DNA of 64,000 nt, taken from assembly GCA_019634415.1 (NCBI GenBank), contig JAHQVJ010000140.1:16850-80849 (forward strand), written 5' to 3'. Position 1 is the stretch's first letter; each line of letters opens with the position of its first letter. Origin of the DNA: Myxococcales bacterium (GTDB taxonomy: Bacteria > Myxococcota_A > UBA796 > GCA-2862545). A program made the translations under genes and the position numbers. The notes beneath the pieces are model-generated. The model was not told where the DNA came from, searched no databases, and was given only the letters and a program-made list of their open reading frames with translations. Shown piece after piece: positions 32,298 to 40,470 of the stretch.

Positions 32298-32567
32298 ATG
32301 GCCAGCGACGCAGCGTTCCTCTTCGACATCCCCGTCGAGCTCGTGGTGGAGCTCGGCCGTACGAAGATGACCTTCGGGGAGCTCGCAGAGCTCCAGGAAG
32401 ATGATGTCATCAAGCTCGACAGCTTGGCGGGGCAGCCTCTGGACATCATGGCCGGTGAGCGCCTCTTCGGTCGTGGCGAGGTCGTGATCGAGGACGAGCG
32501 GGTGGCACTTCGCATCACAGAGATCGTGGGACAGTCGGAGTCTCCGGTCTTGGCGGAGGCTGGGTGA
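32298..32567 (+). CDS. fliN: Flagellar switch protein FliN
   Basis: 89 residues, essentially one SpoA domain: FLFDIPVELVVELGRTKMTFGE, LAELQEDDVIKLDSLAGQPLDI, ERLFGRGEVVIEDERVALRITEIV. This is the core FliN length, without the longer N-terminal extension of some family members. FliN forms the base of the rotor C-ring with FliM and is where export cargo docks through FliH. Its TGA overlaps the GTG of the fliO-like gene (32564-32567), so they are coupled. Confidence 0.94.
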   Translation: MASDAAFLFDIPVELVVELGRTKMTFGELAELQEDDVIKLDSLAGQPLDIMAGERLFGRGEVVIEDERVALRITEIVGQSESPVLAEAG

Positions 32568-33244
32568 ACCCCGACGCCCCCATGCCGACCGAGGAAGCCG
32601 TGCCCGTGGGGCCGGCAGCACCCAGCGCCGAGCTCGAGGCGCTGCTCCAGGACGTGGAGATGATGGAGGTGCCGAACACCTCCGAGGCGCCGACGGCGGA
32701 CTGGACGCTGCTGGGGCCCGTGGTGGCCCTGATGGCCGCTGCCTCGGTGCTGTGGTTCACTCGGCGGCGCCTCCTCGGGGCCTACCACCGCGTGCCGGAC
32801 TCCGAGATGCGCGTGGTGGGCCGCACGGTCCTCGCAGGCACGGCAGGCTTGTCGGTGGTGGAGGTGCGTGGACGTGACGGCACCTGGCGCCGCCTGGTGG
32901 TCGGTACCGGCGACGGACCGCCCCGACTGGTGGCCGATCTCGGGGAGCCCGAGTTCGGCTTCCTGGGGCCAGAGCAGGAAGAGGAGGAGGAGCCCTCCTT
33001 CGACCCTGCGGGCGCCGTGACGGCGCAGGACGACTTCGAGCCCCTGGCGGTGCCGCGCTCCCTGAGCATGGCGATGCAGCGGATCCGGCCGAGGGCCGAG
33101 ATCTCTCCACCCCCGCCGATCCGTCGCCGGAGCACGACGCCGGATCTGGACCGGCAGGCCCGCCTGCTCATCGACGAGGTGCTGGGGGAGCGCCAGCAGC
33201 CGCCGCCTCCGCCGCGTCGGAGTCGCTGGAGCACGTTCGCCTAG
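32564..33244 (+). CDS. fliO: FliO-like flagellar export accessory protein
   Basis: 226 residues from GTG 32564. After ~45 acidic residues comes one membrane helix (TLLGPVVALMAAASVLWFT), then a small beta domain (MRVVGRTVLAGTAGLSVVEVRG, WRRLVVGTGDGPPRLVADLG) that fits the FliO cytoplasmic domain. The remaining ~100 residues are Pro/Glu/Arg-rich and look disordered. FliO is poorly conserved and assists assembly of FliP; here the gene position between fliN and fliP is the strongest argument. The next flagellar gene is separated by two opposite-strand genes. Confidence 0.78.
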   Translation: MNPDAPMPTEEAVPVGPAAPSAELEALLQDVEMMEVPNTSEAPTADWTLLGPVVALMAAASVLWFTRRRLLGAYHRVPDSEMRVVGRTVLAGTAGLSVVEVRGRDGTWRRLVVGTGDGPPRLVADLGEPEFGFLGPEQEEEEEPSFDPAGAVTAQDDFEPLAVPRSLSMAMQRIRPRAEISPPPPIRRRSTTPDLDRQARLLIDEVLGERQQPPPPPRRSRWSTFA

Positions 33245-33260
33245 GTCGCACGGCTCGTCG

Positions 33261-34634
33261 CTACTCGACGGCGGGCAGCCGCTCCAGGGGCACGAAGCGG
33301 TCGATGTTCCGGGTCTCTTGGCTCTGGCAGCCAGCCCGCATCTGCCACACCGGCTCCAGCACGTCGGGCGTGTACTCGTAGGCCATGGGGACCTCGGCGC
33401 AGGTGGCGAAGGCCTGGCCCGTGGACGAGCGGTAGAAGGCTCCCTGCACGAAGCAGTGGCGATCCAGGGTCATCGCCTGGCGCAGGTGTGCCTCGCCTCG
33501 ATTGGGGCGCAGAGCGAAGGACAACATGCGCGACGGCTTGCCCTCCAGTGCGTTGTCGAACATCGTCAGCTCGTCGGGCCGGGGCAGCACGGCGTGGTGT
33601 TGCTGGAAGAACTCCGGCTCGTGGTGGCTCGGAGAGAACAGCGTGAAGTCGTTGGGCACCGGTGCGGTCTGGCCTCCCATCCACCACCGCGGCTGGCCCG
33701 CCGACGGCAGCGTCCAGTCCCCGTCGACATAGACGATGCTGGACAGGTTGCGGAAGGAGATCAGCACGCCGAGGTCCTCGTCCACCGAGATGGAGTTGGC
33801 GTGGCTGAAGTCCCACTGGGGCCGAGGCTCCACCGGAGCTGGCAGATCGATGTGGTCGGACAGCCGCCACTCGTGGACCACCGCCGCCGATCGGTCGAGC
33901 ACATAGTAGCCATCGAGGGTGTAGGTGGTGCCATCCTGGGCTTGCTCGGTCTCGAACAGCGCGAAGACGTGGTCGCCCCATCGGGTGGCGTCGTGGTGCA
34001 GCCCAGCGGTGAAGTCGCGGCCTTGGATGGCCTCGAACAGCACGTTGCCGCGCACGTCGAGCTCCACGACGGCGGAGCTGCTCTGGCTGGTGAGGACCGC
34101 GAGCAGGGTGCCCTGTGAGGTCAGGCGCACCCCGGCGACGTCGCTGCCCGCTCCCAGCAGATCCAGGGTCTGGAACCACAGGGTGCTGCCGGACGTGTCG
34201 GAGATCACGATCTCGGGAGACCCGCGGCAGCTGCTCTTGTGGAGCACGGCCGGAACGCTGGCGGTGCCCTCCACGGCATAGCCGATGGTGAAGGGAGGCT
34301 CGCCCGCCACCACGGAGGTCTGGATCTGCCCGCGCCGGGTGCGTGCGGTGACGATGTGCGACTCGCCCGCACGGAGCCACAGCAGCTGGACCGGCGACTC
34401 GTGCTCCGTGGCCAGCTGCAGCTCATGGGCTGCCGGATCGGCGTCGGGCCCCCAGGTGAGGGTGATGGGCTCCGCTCGGCTCGAGGCCACCGAGCAGAGG
34501 GCCCTCAGCGCGTTGGCGGGGTCGAGCTCGCACGACAGCTCGAGCGATTCAGGCGGGACGCAGGCGGCTGCGAGGACCCAGGGCAGGAGCCAGGGACCCG
34601 CGGCGCCCAGCGGCGTCCTAGCGGTCCCTGCCAC
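33261..34634 (-). CDS. Arylsulfotransferase-like lipoprotein
   Basis: 457 residues from GTG 34634, overlapping the end of rlpA by 17 bases. The signal (TPLGAAGPWLLPWVLAAAC) ends in a plausible lipobox. The mature part reads as a beta-propeller with repeated blades and the motifs GLHHDATRWG, WDFSHANSISV, FQQHHAVLP and RPNRGEAHLRQAM. These His-containing motifs match the ASST/arylsulfotransferase family, in which a histidine is transiently sulfated and passed to phenols. An immunoglobulin-like N-terminal strand region (EPITLTWGPDADPAAHELQL) precedes the propeller, as in the family. The true acceptor is unknown. The gene interrupts the flagellar cluster on the opposite strand. Confidence 0.72.
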   Translation of the reverse strand: MAGTARTPLGAAGPWLLPWVLAAACVPPESLELSCELDPANALRALCSVASSRAEPITLTWGPDADPAAHELQLATEHESPVQLLWLRAGESHIVTARTRRGQIQTSVVAGEPPFTIGYAVEGTASVPAVLHKSSCRGSPEIVISDTSGSTLWFQTLDLLGAGSDVAGVRLTSQGTLLAVLTSQSSSAVVELDVRGNVLFEAIQGRDFTAGLHHDATRWGDHVFALFETEQAQDGTTYTLDGYYVLDRSAAVVHEWRLSDHIDLPAPVEPRPQWDFSHANSISVDEDLGVLISFRNLSSIVYVDGDWTLPSAGQPRWWMGGQTAPVPNDFTLFSPSHHEPEFFQQHHAVLPRPDELTMFDNALEGKPSRMLSFALRPNRGEAHLRQAMTLDRHCFVQGAFYRSSTGQAFATCAEVPMAYEYTPDVLEPVWQMRAGCQSQETRNIDRFVPLERLPAVE

Positions 34635-35043
34635 GAGCCTTCCGGCGCGCCTGTCGGACGGTGCGGCGCTCGGGCCGAGCCAGCTCACAGGCCCGGCGGT
34701 TGCGGGAGCCGCAGCGCTTCACCTTGAGCTCCACGGGGACGACGCCGTCTTCGATCATGCGAAGACGCTCCGCGGCTCGCCTCGACACGCCGATCACGCG
34801 GCCCTTCACGCTGGGCCCCCGGTCGTTGATCCAGACCTTCACCTTGCGACCGGACTTCAGGTTGTGCACGCGGACCTTCGTGTCGAAGGGAAGCGTGCGG
34901 TGAGACGCCGTCATGTCTTCGGGGTCGAACTTCTCCCCGGAGGCCGTGGTCTTGCCGGCGAGGCTGTCGCCCGTCCACGACGCCCTCCCCAGCTGGTCCA
35001 CCCGTCCCGCACAACCCGCCAACAGCAGAAGTATCCATCGCAT
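34618..35043 (-). CDS. rlpA: RlpA-like septal ring lipoprotein
   Basis: 141 residues. A short lipoprotein signal (MRWILLLLAGC) is followed by the double-psi beta-barrel RlpA domain: GRASWTGDSLAGKTTASGE, MTASHRTLPFDTKVRVHNLKSG, VWINDRGPSVKGRVIGVSRRAAERL (each interrupted by variable turns). The catalytic-type Asp and His in NDRGP and ASHRTLP are present. RlpA cleaves or binds denuded glycan strands. There is no SPOR domain; the C-terminus is instead a basic tail rich in Arg (RRTVRQARRKARGRDR). The ATG diverges from fliP, 79 bases apart. Its TAG overlaps the start of the sulfotransferase-like gene. Confidence 0.9.
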   Translation of the reverse strand: MRWILLLLAGCAGRVDQLGRASWTGDSLAGKTTASGEKFDPEDMTASHRTLPFDTKVRVHNLKSGRKVKVWINDRGPSVKGRVIGVSRRAAERLRMIEDGVVPVELKVKRCGSRNRRACELARPERRTVRQARRKARGRDR

Positions 35044-35122
35044 GCCTACTTTTAGTCGGGCGAGGGCGTGCCGTCAGCAAGGTTCTAAACTTGTGGCGGC
35101 CTGGGCCGATCGATGGCCCAAG

Positions 35123-35944
35123 ATGTTCCCCCTCTCCTCGTGTTGCCACACCGGTGGCTCCTGGTCGACCGCTTGCGCTGCGATCCTTCGATCCGCAGCC
35201 AAACTTGCTGTATTGGCCATTCTGTTCGGGTTGATGTGGGCCGAGCCTGCATGGGCCCAGGATGGACTCGGCCTCGAGGAGGCACTGCAGACCGCTGCTT
35301 CGGGTGAGGATGGGGCGGCCGCCTCGGCGAGCGTTCGTCTCGTGCTGGCGCTGACGGCCTTGGCGTTGCTGCCCGGTCTGTTGCTGGCCATGACGCCGTT
35401 CACCCGGTTCATCATCGTCTTCTCCTTGCTCCGTCAGGCCCTCGGGCTGCAGCAGTCCCCTCCCAACCAGGTGCTCATCGGGCTGTCGCTGGCGCTCACG
35501 TTGCTCGTGATGCAGCCCACGGTCACCACCGTCTGGGAGGATGCCGCACAGCCCTACATGGCGGGCGACATGGCGACGGAGGAGGCCTACGACAAGGCCA
35601 TCGTGCCGCTTCGGTCCTTCATGCTGCACAACGTGCAGCGGCAGGATCTGGCCACGGCCATGCGGCTGGCCAAGATGGAGCGGCCACAGAGCGTGGTCGA
35701 CATTCCCACGCCCGTGGTGATCACGGGGTTCGTGCTGTCGGAGCTGCGGATCGCCTTCACCGTGGCGGTCAAGGTCTATCTGCCGTTCCTCGTGGTGGAC
35801 CTGGTGGTCGCCAGCGTTCTGCTGGGCATGGGGATGATGATGCTGCCTCCCGTGGTGGTGTCGCTGCCGTTCAAGCTGCTGGTGTTCGTCTTGATGGATG
35901 GCTGGGGCTTGCTGGTGACCGGCATGGTGGCGGGGATCCAATGA
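35123..35944 (+). CDS. fliP: Flagellar export protein FliP
   Basis: 273 residues if translation starts at ATG 35123; the start is uncertain because no clear ribosome binding site is present. A cleavable signal (KLAVLAILFGLMWAEPAWAQ) is typical of FliP. The core has LVLALTALALLPGLLLAMTPFTRFIIVFSLLRQALG and QQSPPNQVLIGLSLALTLLVMQP (family hallmarks, cited here in pieces), then TPVVITGFVLSELRIAF and GMGMMMLPPVVVSLPFKLLVF. FliP builds the export gate pentamer. Its stop overlaps fliQ by 4 bases. The 79-base gap to the divergent rlpA gene must hold its promoter. Confidence 0.94.
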   Translation: MFPLSSCCHTGGSWSTACAAILRSAAKLAVLAILFGLMWAEPAWAQDGLGLEEALQTAASGEDGAAASASVRLVLALTALALLPGLLLAMTPFTRFIIVFSLLRQALGLQQSPPNQVLIGLSLALTLLVMQPTVTTVWEDAAQPYMAGDMATEEAYDKAIVPLRSFMLHNVQRQDLATAMRLAKMERPQSVVDIPTPVVITGFVLSELRIAFTVAVKVYLPFLVVDLVVASVLLGMGMMMLPPVVVSLPFKLLVFVLMDGWGLLVTGMVAGIQ

Positions 35945-36210
35945 CCATCGAGGAAGTGGTCGCGTTCGGGCAGCAGGGTCTGATGGCCACGCTGTCGGTG
36001 GCAGGGCCCCTCCTGCTCGTGTCGCTGGTGGTGGGTACGCTGGTGAGCGTGCTGCAGGCCGTGACCCAGGTGCAGGAGGTCACGCTGGTGTTCGTGCCCA
36101 AGATCGTGGCGGCGTTCCTGGTGGTGGCCATCGCCGGAGGATGGATGCTCCAGGTGGCCGTGGGCTTTGCCACCCAGATGTTCCTGTCGATTCCAGAGAC
36201 CGGCGGGTGA
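35941..36210 (+). CDS. fliQ: Flagellar export protein FliQ
   Basis: 89 residues, the standard FliQ size. Two membrane helices (LLLVSLVVGTLVSVLQAVTQ and LVFVPKIVAAFLVVAIAGGWML) flank the conserved TQVQE turn. FliQ provides four subunits of the export gate around FliP and FliR. The ATG overlaps the fliP stop (ATGA at 35941-35944), and its own TGA overlaps the GTG of fliR. Confidence 0.96.
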   Translation: MTIEEVVAFGQQGLMATLSVAGPLLLVSLVVGTLVSVLQAVTQVQEVTLVFVPKIVAAFLVVAIAGGWMLQVAVGFATQMFLSIPETGG

Positions 36211-36962
36211 TCGAGCAGACCCTGGTGACGGGGATGTTGGTCTTCGTGCGCATGGCCACGGTGATCGCCGGCTTGCCGATCTTCTCCACGCAGGGCGCGC
36301 CGCGACAGGCCGTCCTGCTGTTCGGTCTCGCCACCTCCTTGGTGATCACACCCACCCTGCCGGTGGTGGCGCTGCCGACCCACCTCGCTGGGTTCGTCGC
36401 GGTGCTGGGGCTGGAGATCCTGTACGGGGTGCTGCTGGTGCTCGGGGTGCGAGCCACCTTCTCCGTGGTGAACCTGGCGGGGGAGCTCATGGGGCTGCAG
36501 ATGGGTCTGGCCATGGCCACCCTGTTCGATCCCCTGCAGCGGGAGCGGTCCAGCGCGCTGGGTACGCTGGCGGCCTGGCTGTCGGGCATGGCCTTCCTGG
36601 GCACGGGACTGCACCTGCGGGTGGTCGAGCTGCTGGGGAGCAGCTTCCACCTGGTGCCGCCGGGTCAGCTCGCGGTGGGGCCGGAGCTGGTACCGGCCCT
36701 CGTGGCCACGGTGGGGGCGCACTTCTCCATGGGGGTGCAGCTGGCGGGTCCGCTGCTGGCGCTGGTGTTCATCGTGAACGTGCTGATGGCCGTGCTGGCG
36801 CGCCTGGCGCCCCGCATGAACGTGTTCTTCGCCATCGGTCTGTCGGCCAACATCGTGATCGGCTTGATGCTGATGTGGCTGTCGATGCCTTGGTTCATCA
36901 TGGCCCACCACTCGTGGCTCGAGCGGTCCGTGGCCGAGCTCGGTCGCTTGCTCGGGGTGTGA
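36207..36962 (+). CDS. fliR: Flagellar export protein FliR
   Basis: 251 residues from GTG 36207, which overlaps the fliQ stop. Hydrophobic throughout, with about six helices. Family features include GLPIFSTQGAPRQAVLLFGL, LGLEILYGVLLVLGVRATFS, GELMGLQMGLAMATLFDP and the later PRMNVFFAIGLSANIVIGLML (given in short pieces). FliR completes the FliP-FliQ-FliR gate. It is followed one base later by flhB, so the four export genes form one translation-coupled block. Confidence 0.95.
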   Translation: MIEQTLVTGMLVFVRMATVIAGLPIFSTQGAPRQAVLLFGLATSLVITPTLPVVALPTHLAGFVAVLGLEILYGVLLVLGVRATFSVVNLAGELMGLQMGLAMATLFDPLQRERSSALGTLAAWLSGMAFLGTGLHLRVVELLGSSFHLVPPGQLAVGPELVPALVATVGAHFSMGVQLAGPLLALVFIVNVLMAVLARLAPRMNVFFAIGLSANIVIGLMLMWLSMPWFIMAHHSWLERSVAELGRLLGV

Positions 36963-36963
36963 C

Positions 36964-38040
36964 ATGGCCGACGAGGCGGGTGAAAAGAAACACGAACCGG
37001 GAGACAAGAAGTGGCGGGAAGCTGCTGAACGGGGCGAGCTGCCCCGATCCGCCGACATCAACGCCGCAGCGGTGGTGATCTCGGGGGCCGCGGCTCTGGT
37101 CTTCTTTCCGGGGCCCCTGATGAACGCGCTCCAGCGCGCGGCCATCTCCTTCTTCGACGGCTCTGGGCCCTACGTGCTGCGTCTGCAGGAAGCCCACGGC
37201 ATGCTCACCACGGGCCTGGAGATGATCGGCTGGGGTGTGATGGTGCCGCTGTCGGCTGCGATGGTGGCCTCGACGGTGTCGAGCCTGGCCCAGAGCGGGT
37301 TGCAGCTGGCGCCCAAGGCGCTCGAGCCGAAGTGGTCCCGGCTCGACGTGGTGAGCGGCTTTCAGCAGGCGTTCCTGTCGTGGACCCCCCTGGTGGAGCT
37401 GGGCAAGGGGCTGCTGAAGATCTTCGCCATCGGTGCCGCCGTCACGCTGCTCCTGTGGCCCCAGATCGTCGCGCTGCCCCAGGTGATCGTGCGGGAGCCG
37501 TCGGAGCTGATGGCGCTGCTGGTGCGACTGGGGTGGGGGGCGGTGCTCGCCTCGGCGCCGGTGATGATCGCGGTGGCGGCGGTGGACTACGCGGCGAGCT
37601 ACTCGCGCACCCTGGAGCAGCTCAAGCGCACCGACCGCGAGCTGCGCGACGATCAGAAGGAGCAGGAAGGCGATCCCCGGCTGAAGGCGCAGCGCCGCCA
37701 GCGAGCACGCAAGATCGCCATGAGCGTGAGCCTGAACGCGGTGCGCACGGCCGACGTGGTGATCACCAACCCCACCCACTTCGCGGTGGCCCTTCGCTAC
37801 GATCGCGACAAGGACATGGCGCCCATCGTGGTGTGCAAGGGGGCGGACCTGCTCGCCAAGCGGATCCGCAAGGAGGCTCTGCGCGCCTCGGTGCCTCGCA
37901 TCGAGAACCGGAAGCTGGCGCAGGCGCTGTTCAAGCGGTGTGCCGTGGGGGCCGAGATCCCGGAGGATCTCTTCGGGCCGGTGGCGCGGGTGCTGGCCGT
38001 CGTGTACCGCCGCAGGATGTCGCGGGGCGGGCCGCGTTGA
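36964..38040 (+). CDS. flhB: Flagellar export switch protein FlhB
   Basis: 358 residues. The charged start (EKKHEPGDKKWREAAERGELPRS) is the FlhB signature, followed by four membrane helices between residues ~35 and 215. The cytoplasmic domain contains the autocleavage site NPTH (Asn269-Pro270) within ITNPTHFAVALRYD. It ends with VPRIENRKLAQALFKRC and PEDLFGPVARVLAVVYR. Self-cleavage switches export from rod/hook to filament substrates. It is the last gene of the flagellar block; flhA is not in the window. Confidence 0.96.
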   Translation: MADEAGEKKHEPGDKKWREAAERGELPRSADINAAAVVISGAAALVFFPGPLMNALQRAAISFFDGSGPYVLRLQEAHGMLTTGLEMIGWGVMVPLSAAMVASTVSSLAQSGLQLAPKALEPKWSRLDVVSGFQQAFLSWTPLVELGKGLLKIFAIGAAVTLLLWPQIVALPQVIVREPSELMALLVRLGWGAVLASAPVMIAVAAVDYAASYSRTLEQLKRTDRELRDDQKEQEGDPRLKAQRRQRARKIAMSVSLNAVRTADVVITNPTHFAVALRYDRDKDMAPIVVCKGADLLAKRIRKEALRASVPRIENRKLAQALFKRCAVGAEIPEDLFGPVARVLAVVYRRRMSRGGPR

Positions 38041-38053
38041 TACGCGCGGCTAC

Positions 38054-38539
38054 ATGTCCGATGCTCGTCCCGATCCAGGTGCACCGCCCGAGCAAGGCAT
38101 CGTGGTGCGTGCCGAGGAAGATGGCTTCTACGCGCGCCTGCAGCCGTCGCCGACCCCTGCACCAGGGGTGATCCTGGGGGTGGTGGTGGCGTTCGGGGCC
38201 GTGGGCGGAGTGCTGGCCCTGCTGACGTCGGACGAGCCCGTGGTGCAGGCGTGGGTGGCGCTGGGCTCGGTGGCCTTCGGCGTGCTGCTGTGGGGCTTTT
38301 CCTTCGGGCAGGGCTTCTTCCCCGTGGAGGTGCGCGGAGACGGTCGCTGCCTGTCGTGGTCGGGGGAGCGCTACGCCTGGTCGCAGGTCGGCTCCTGCGT
38401 GGCCGAGCAGGGGCGCCTGGAGCTGCGCGGACCCGACGGTGCGGTGCTCGCATCTGCCGATCACCTGAAGCCCGAGGCGGCTCGCTGGGTGGCGGACGCC
38501 GTGATGGCGTCGCTTCCGGAGGTGGAGCGCAACGTTTGA
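38054..38539 (+). CDS. Two-helix membrane protein, unknown function
   Basis: 161 residues from ATG 38054, 13 bases after flhB. A short soluble start rich in Pro is followed by two membrane helices (GVILGVVVAFGAVGGVLALL; AWVALGSVAFGVLLWGFSFG). The C-terminal domain has PH-domain-like strands (FFPVEVRGDGRCLSWSGERYAWSQVGSCVAE, in pieces, then GRLELRGPDG and HLKPEAARWVADAV). This arrangement is seen in bacterial membrane PH-like proteins, but the match is only by pattern. Same-strand position might make it a read-through member of the flagellar transcript. Confidence 0.7.
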   Translation: MSDARPDPGAPPEQGIVVRAEEDGFYARLQPSPTPAPGVILGVVVAFGAVGGVLALLTSDEPVVQAWVALGSVAFGVLLWGFSFGQGFFPVEVRGDGRCLSWSGERYAWSQVGSCVAEQGRLELRGPDGAVLASADHLKPEAARWVADAVMASLPEVERNV

Positions 38540-38571
38540 GGATCTCGGCGCTCCACGAAGTGGAGGGTTGC

Positions 38572-39921
38572 ATGACCTACGACGTGATCGTGCTGGGAGC
38601 TGGAAACGGCGGACTCGCCGTGGCGGGTGCCGCGCGGGCAGCGGGGTGGTCCACGCTGGTGGTGGAGGCCCGTGACGTGGGAGGCACCTGCCCGCTGCGC
38701 GGGTGCGTGCCCAAGAAGGTCCTGGTGGCCGCAGCCGATGCCCTCGACCAGATCGCTCGCGCCGAGGCGCACGGGATCTCGGTGGGCGACGTGTCGCTGG
38801 ACTGGGGAGCGCTCATGGCCCGTGAGCGGTCCTTCGTGGAGGAGGTGGCCGATCAGATGGCCTCGGGCCTCACGAAGAAGGGCGCGGAGCTGGTGCGAGG
38901 ACGCGCCTCCTTCGTGGACCGGAACGCCGTCGAGGTGGACAGCACGCGCTACGAGGGCCGCCACATCGTGGTGGCCACCGGATCGTCGCCGCGGAAGCTC
39001 CCCATCGAGGGGGCGGAGCACCTGGCCACGAGCGAGGACTTCCTCCAGATGTCGGAGCTGCCGGCCTCGGCGGTCTTCGTGGGGGGCGGTGTGGTGGCGA
39101 TGGAGTTCAGCCACATCCTGGCGAGGGCAGGATCGCAGGCGCATCTGTTGGAGATCGCTCCACGCACGCTACCTGCGCACGACGCCGACGCGGTGCGCGT
39201 GCTGCAGGAGGTGAGCCGCGACGTGGGCATCGACCTGAGCTGCCAGGTGCAGATCCAGCGGATCGAAGCCACCGACGACGGTCGCTATACGGTGCACTAC
39301 CAGCGCGACGGCCAGGACCACACGCTGACAGCGGATCGCGTGTTCAACGGGGCGGGTCGGGTGGCGAACCTGGCGGACCTGAACCTGGCCGCCGCGGGGA
39401 TTGCCTTCGACGGTCGCGGCGTGTCGCTGGACGCCCACCTGCGCAGCACCGACAACGCCCATGTGTGGTTCGCGGGAGACGCGGTGACGAGCACGCCGCA
39501 GCTGTCGCCCGCCGCGACCTGGGAGGGGCGGCTGGTGGGGCACAACCTGCTGCATCCCGACGATCTGCGCACCGTCGACCACAGCACGGCGCCCAGCGTG
39601 GTGTTCACGCTGCCTCCGCTGGCCACCGTCGGTCTCACGGAGGAGCGGGCCCGCCAGGCGGGCCATGCGGTCGACGTGAAGACCCACCGGATGGACAGCT
39701 GGCGCACGGCGCGGATGTACGCGGAGCGCGCGGCCTTCGCGAAGGTGGTGCTGGAGGAGGGCACGGGACGGATCCTGGGCGCCACCCTCCTGGGCTACGG
39801 CGGCCAGGAGAGCATCCACACGATCGCGATGGCGATGCGAGCGGGCTGGACGGCGACGCAGCTCCAGGAAGCGCAGTTCGCCTATCCGACGTTCACGAAC
39901 GACCTGAAGTTCCTCTTCTGA
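38572..39921 (+). CDS. FAD-dependent disulfide oxidoreductase, glutathione-reductase-like
   Basis: 449 residues from ATG 38572 (GGAGGG upstream). It has the Rossmann start VIVLGAGNGGLAVAGAARAAG, the redox-active disulfide in GGTCPLRGCVPKK, an NAD(P) fold VFVGGGVVAMEFSHI, and the second FAD motif NAHVWFAGDA. A dimerisation domain begins at PSVVFTLPPLATVGLTEE. The active-site base of the family, His in HPT, is replaced: the C-terminus reads FAYPTFTNDLKFLF. It therefore belongs to the class that has the disulfide but lacks the catalytic histidine of lipoamide dehydrogenase and glutathione reductase, and its substrate is uncertain. No lipoyl enzyme gene is nearby. Confidence 0.85.
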   Translation: MTYDVIVLGAGNGGLAVAGAARAAGWSTLVVEARDVGGTCPLRGCVPKKVLVAAADALDQIARAEAHGISVGDVSLDWGALMARERSFVEEVADQMASGLTKKGAELVRGRASFVDRNAVEVDSTRYEGRHIVVATGSSPRKLPIEGAEHLATSEDFLQMSELPASAVFVGGGVVAMEFSHILARAGSQAHLLEIAPRTLPAHDADAVRVLQEVSRDVGIDLSCQVQIQRIEATDDGRYTVHYQRDGQDHTLTADRVFNGAGRVANLADLNLAAAGIAFDGRGVSLDAHLRSTDNAHVWFAGDAVTSTPQLSPAATWEGRLVGHNLLHPDDLRTVDHSTAPSVVFTLPPLATVGLTEERARQAGHAVDVKTHRMDSWRTARMYAERAAFAKVVLEEGTGRILGATLLGYGGQESIHTIAMAMRAGWTATQLQEAQFAYPTFTNDLKFLF

Positions 39922-40088
39922 CCTCGTGAGTGCCCGGCCGCGGGGAGACCTCGGCGGTGTTGCTCTGTCTGTGTCGGTCGGAACCCAGTCTCAAAGGTAA
40001 TAATCTCGGAGGATCGTCGGTGGGCGTGCGTCCCTTCCGTGAGGTAGGTTCCGGCCGGTGCTGGGGGACGAGCTGGGGGGGAAACGAC

Positions 40089-40466
40089 ATGCCGAAGGCA
40101 AACCTCACGGAGCAGGATCTCGATCGGATCTGGGCCTTGATGCCCTACGCGTTGTGGAGAAAGGAAGACGCAGCGAAGCGTCGGGGGAAACCCGGCGTGA
40201 CGCGGCCGAGCCACCTGGCGGAGGCGTTCGCCAACGCCGCCGCGATGTACGTGGATTGCCGGATGGCGATCCGAGACGGCTTTGCCGACAACAAGCGTGG
40301 ATGCAGGGTGGTGGACGGGCCGCGTGGGCTGTCCGTGGAGCTGTACGACGAGCAGGACACGGCGGAGGCCGAGCTGCTGGACCACGACATGGTGGTGCAG
40401 GACGAGCTGATCGAGGACGACGACACCTGGGACGCCTCCTTCCACGGGCCGCCCCCAGGGCGCTGA
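40089..40466 (+). CDS. Small acidic hypothetical protein
   Basis: 125 residues from ATG 40089, with a GGGGGGGAAA ribosome-binding-type stretch upstream. The first 70 residues are helical and mixed charge (TEQDLDRIWALMPYALWRKEDAAKRRG; HLAEAFANAAAMYVDCRMAIRDG). The last 45 are strongly acidic (ELLDHDMVVQDELIEDDDTWD). No family, membrane segment or signal peptide is recognised. The 167 bases before it carry no other recognisable feature. It ends 4 bases before the convergent neighbour. Confidence 0.7.
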   Translation: MPKANLTEQDLDRIWALMPYALWRKEDAAKRRGKPGVTRPSHLAEAFANAAAMYVDCRMAIRDGFADNKRGCRVVDGPRGLSVELYDEQDTAEAELLDHDMVVQDELIEDDDTWDASFHGPPPGR

Positions 40467-40470
40467 CGAG

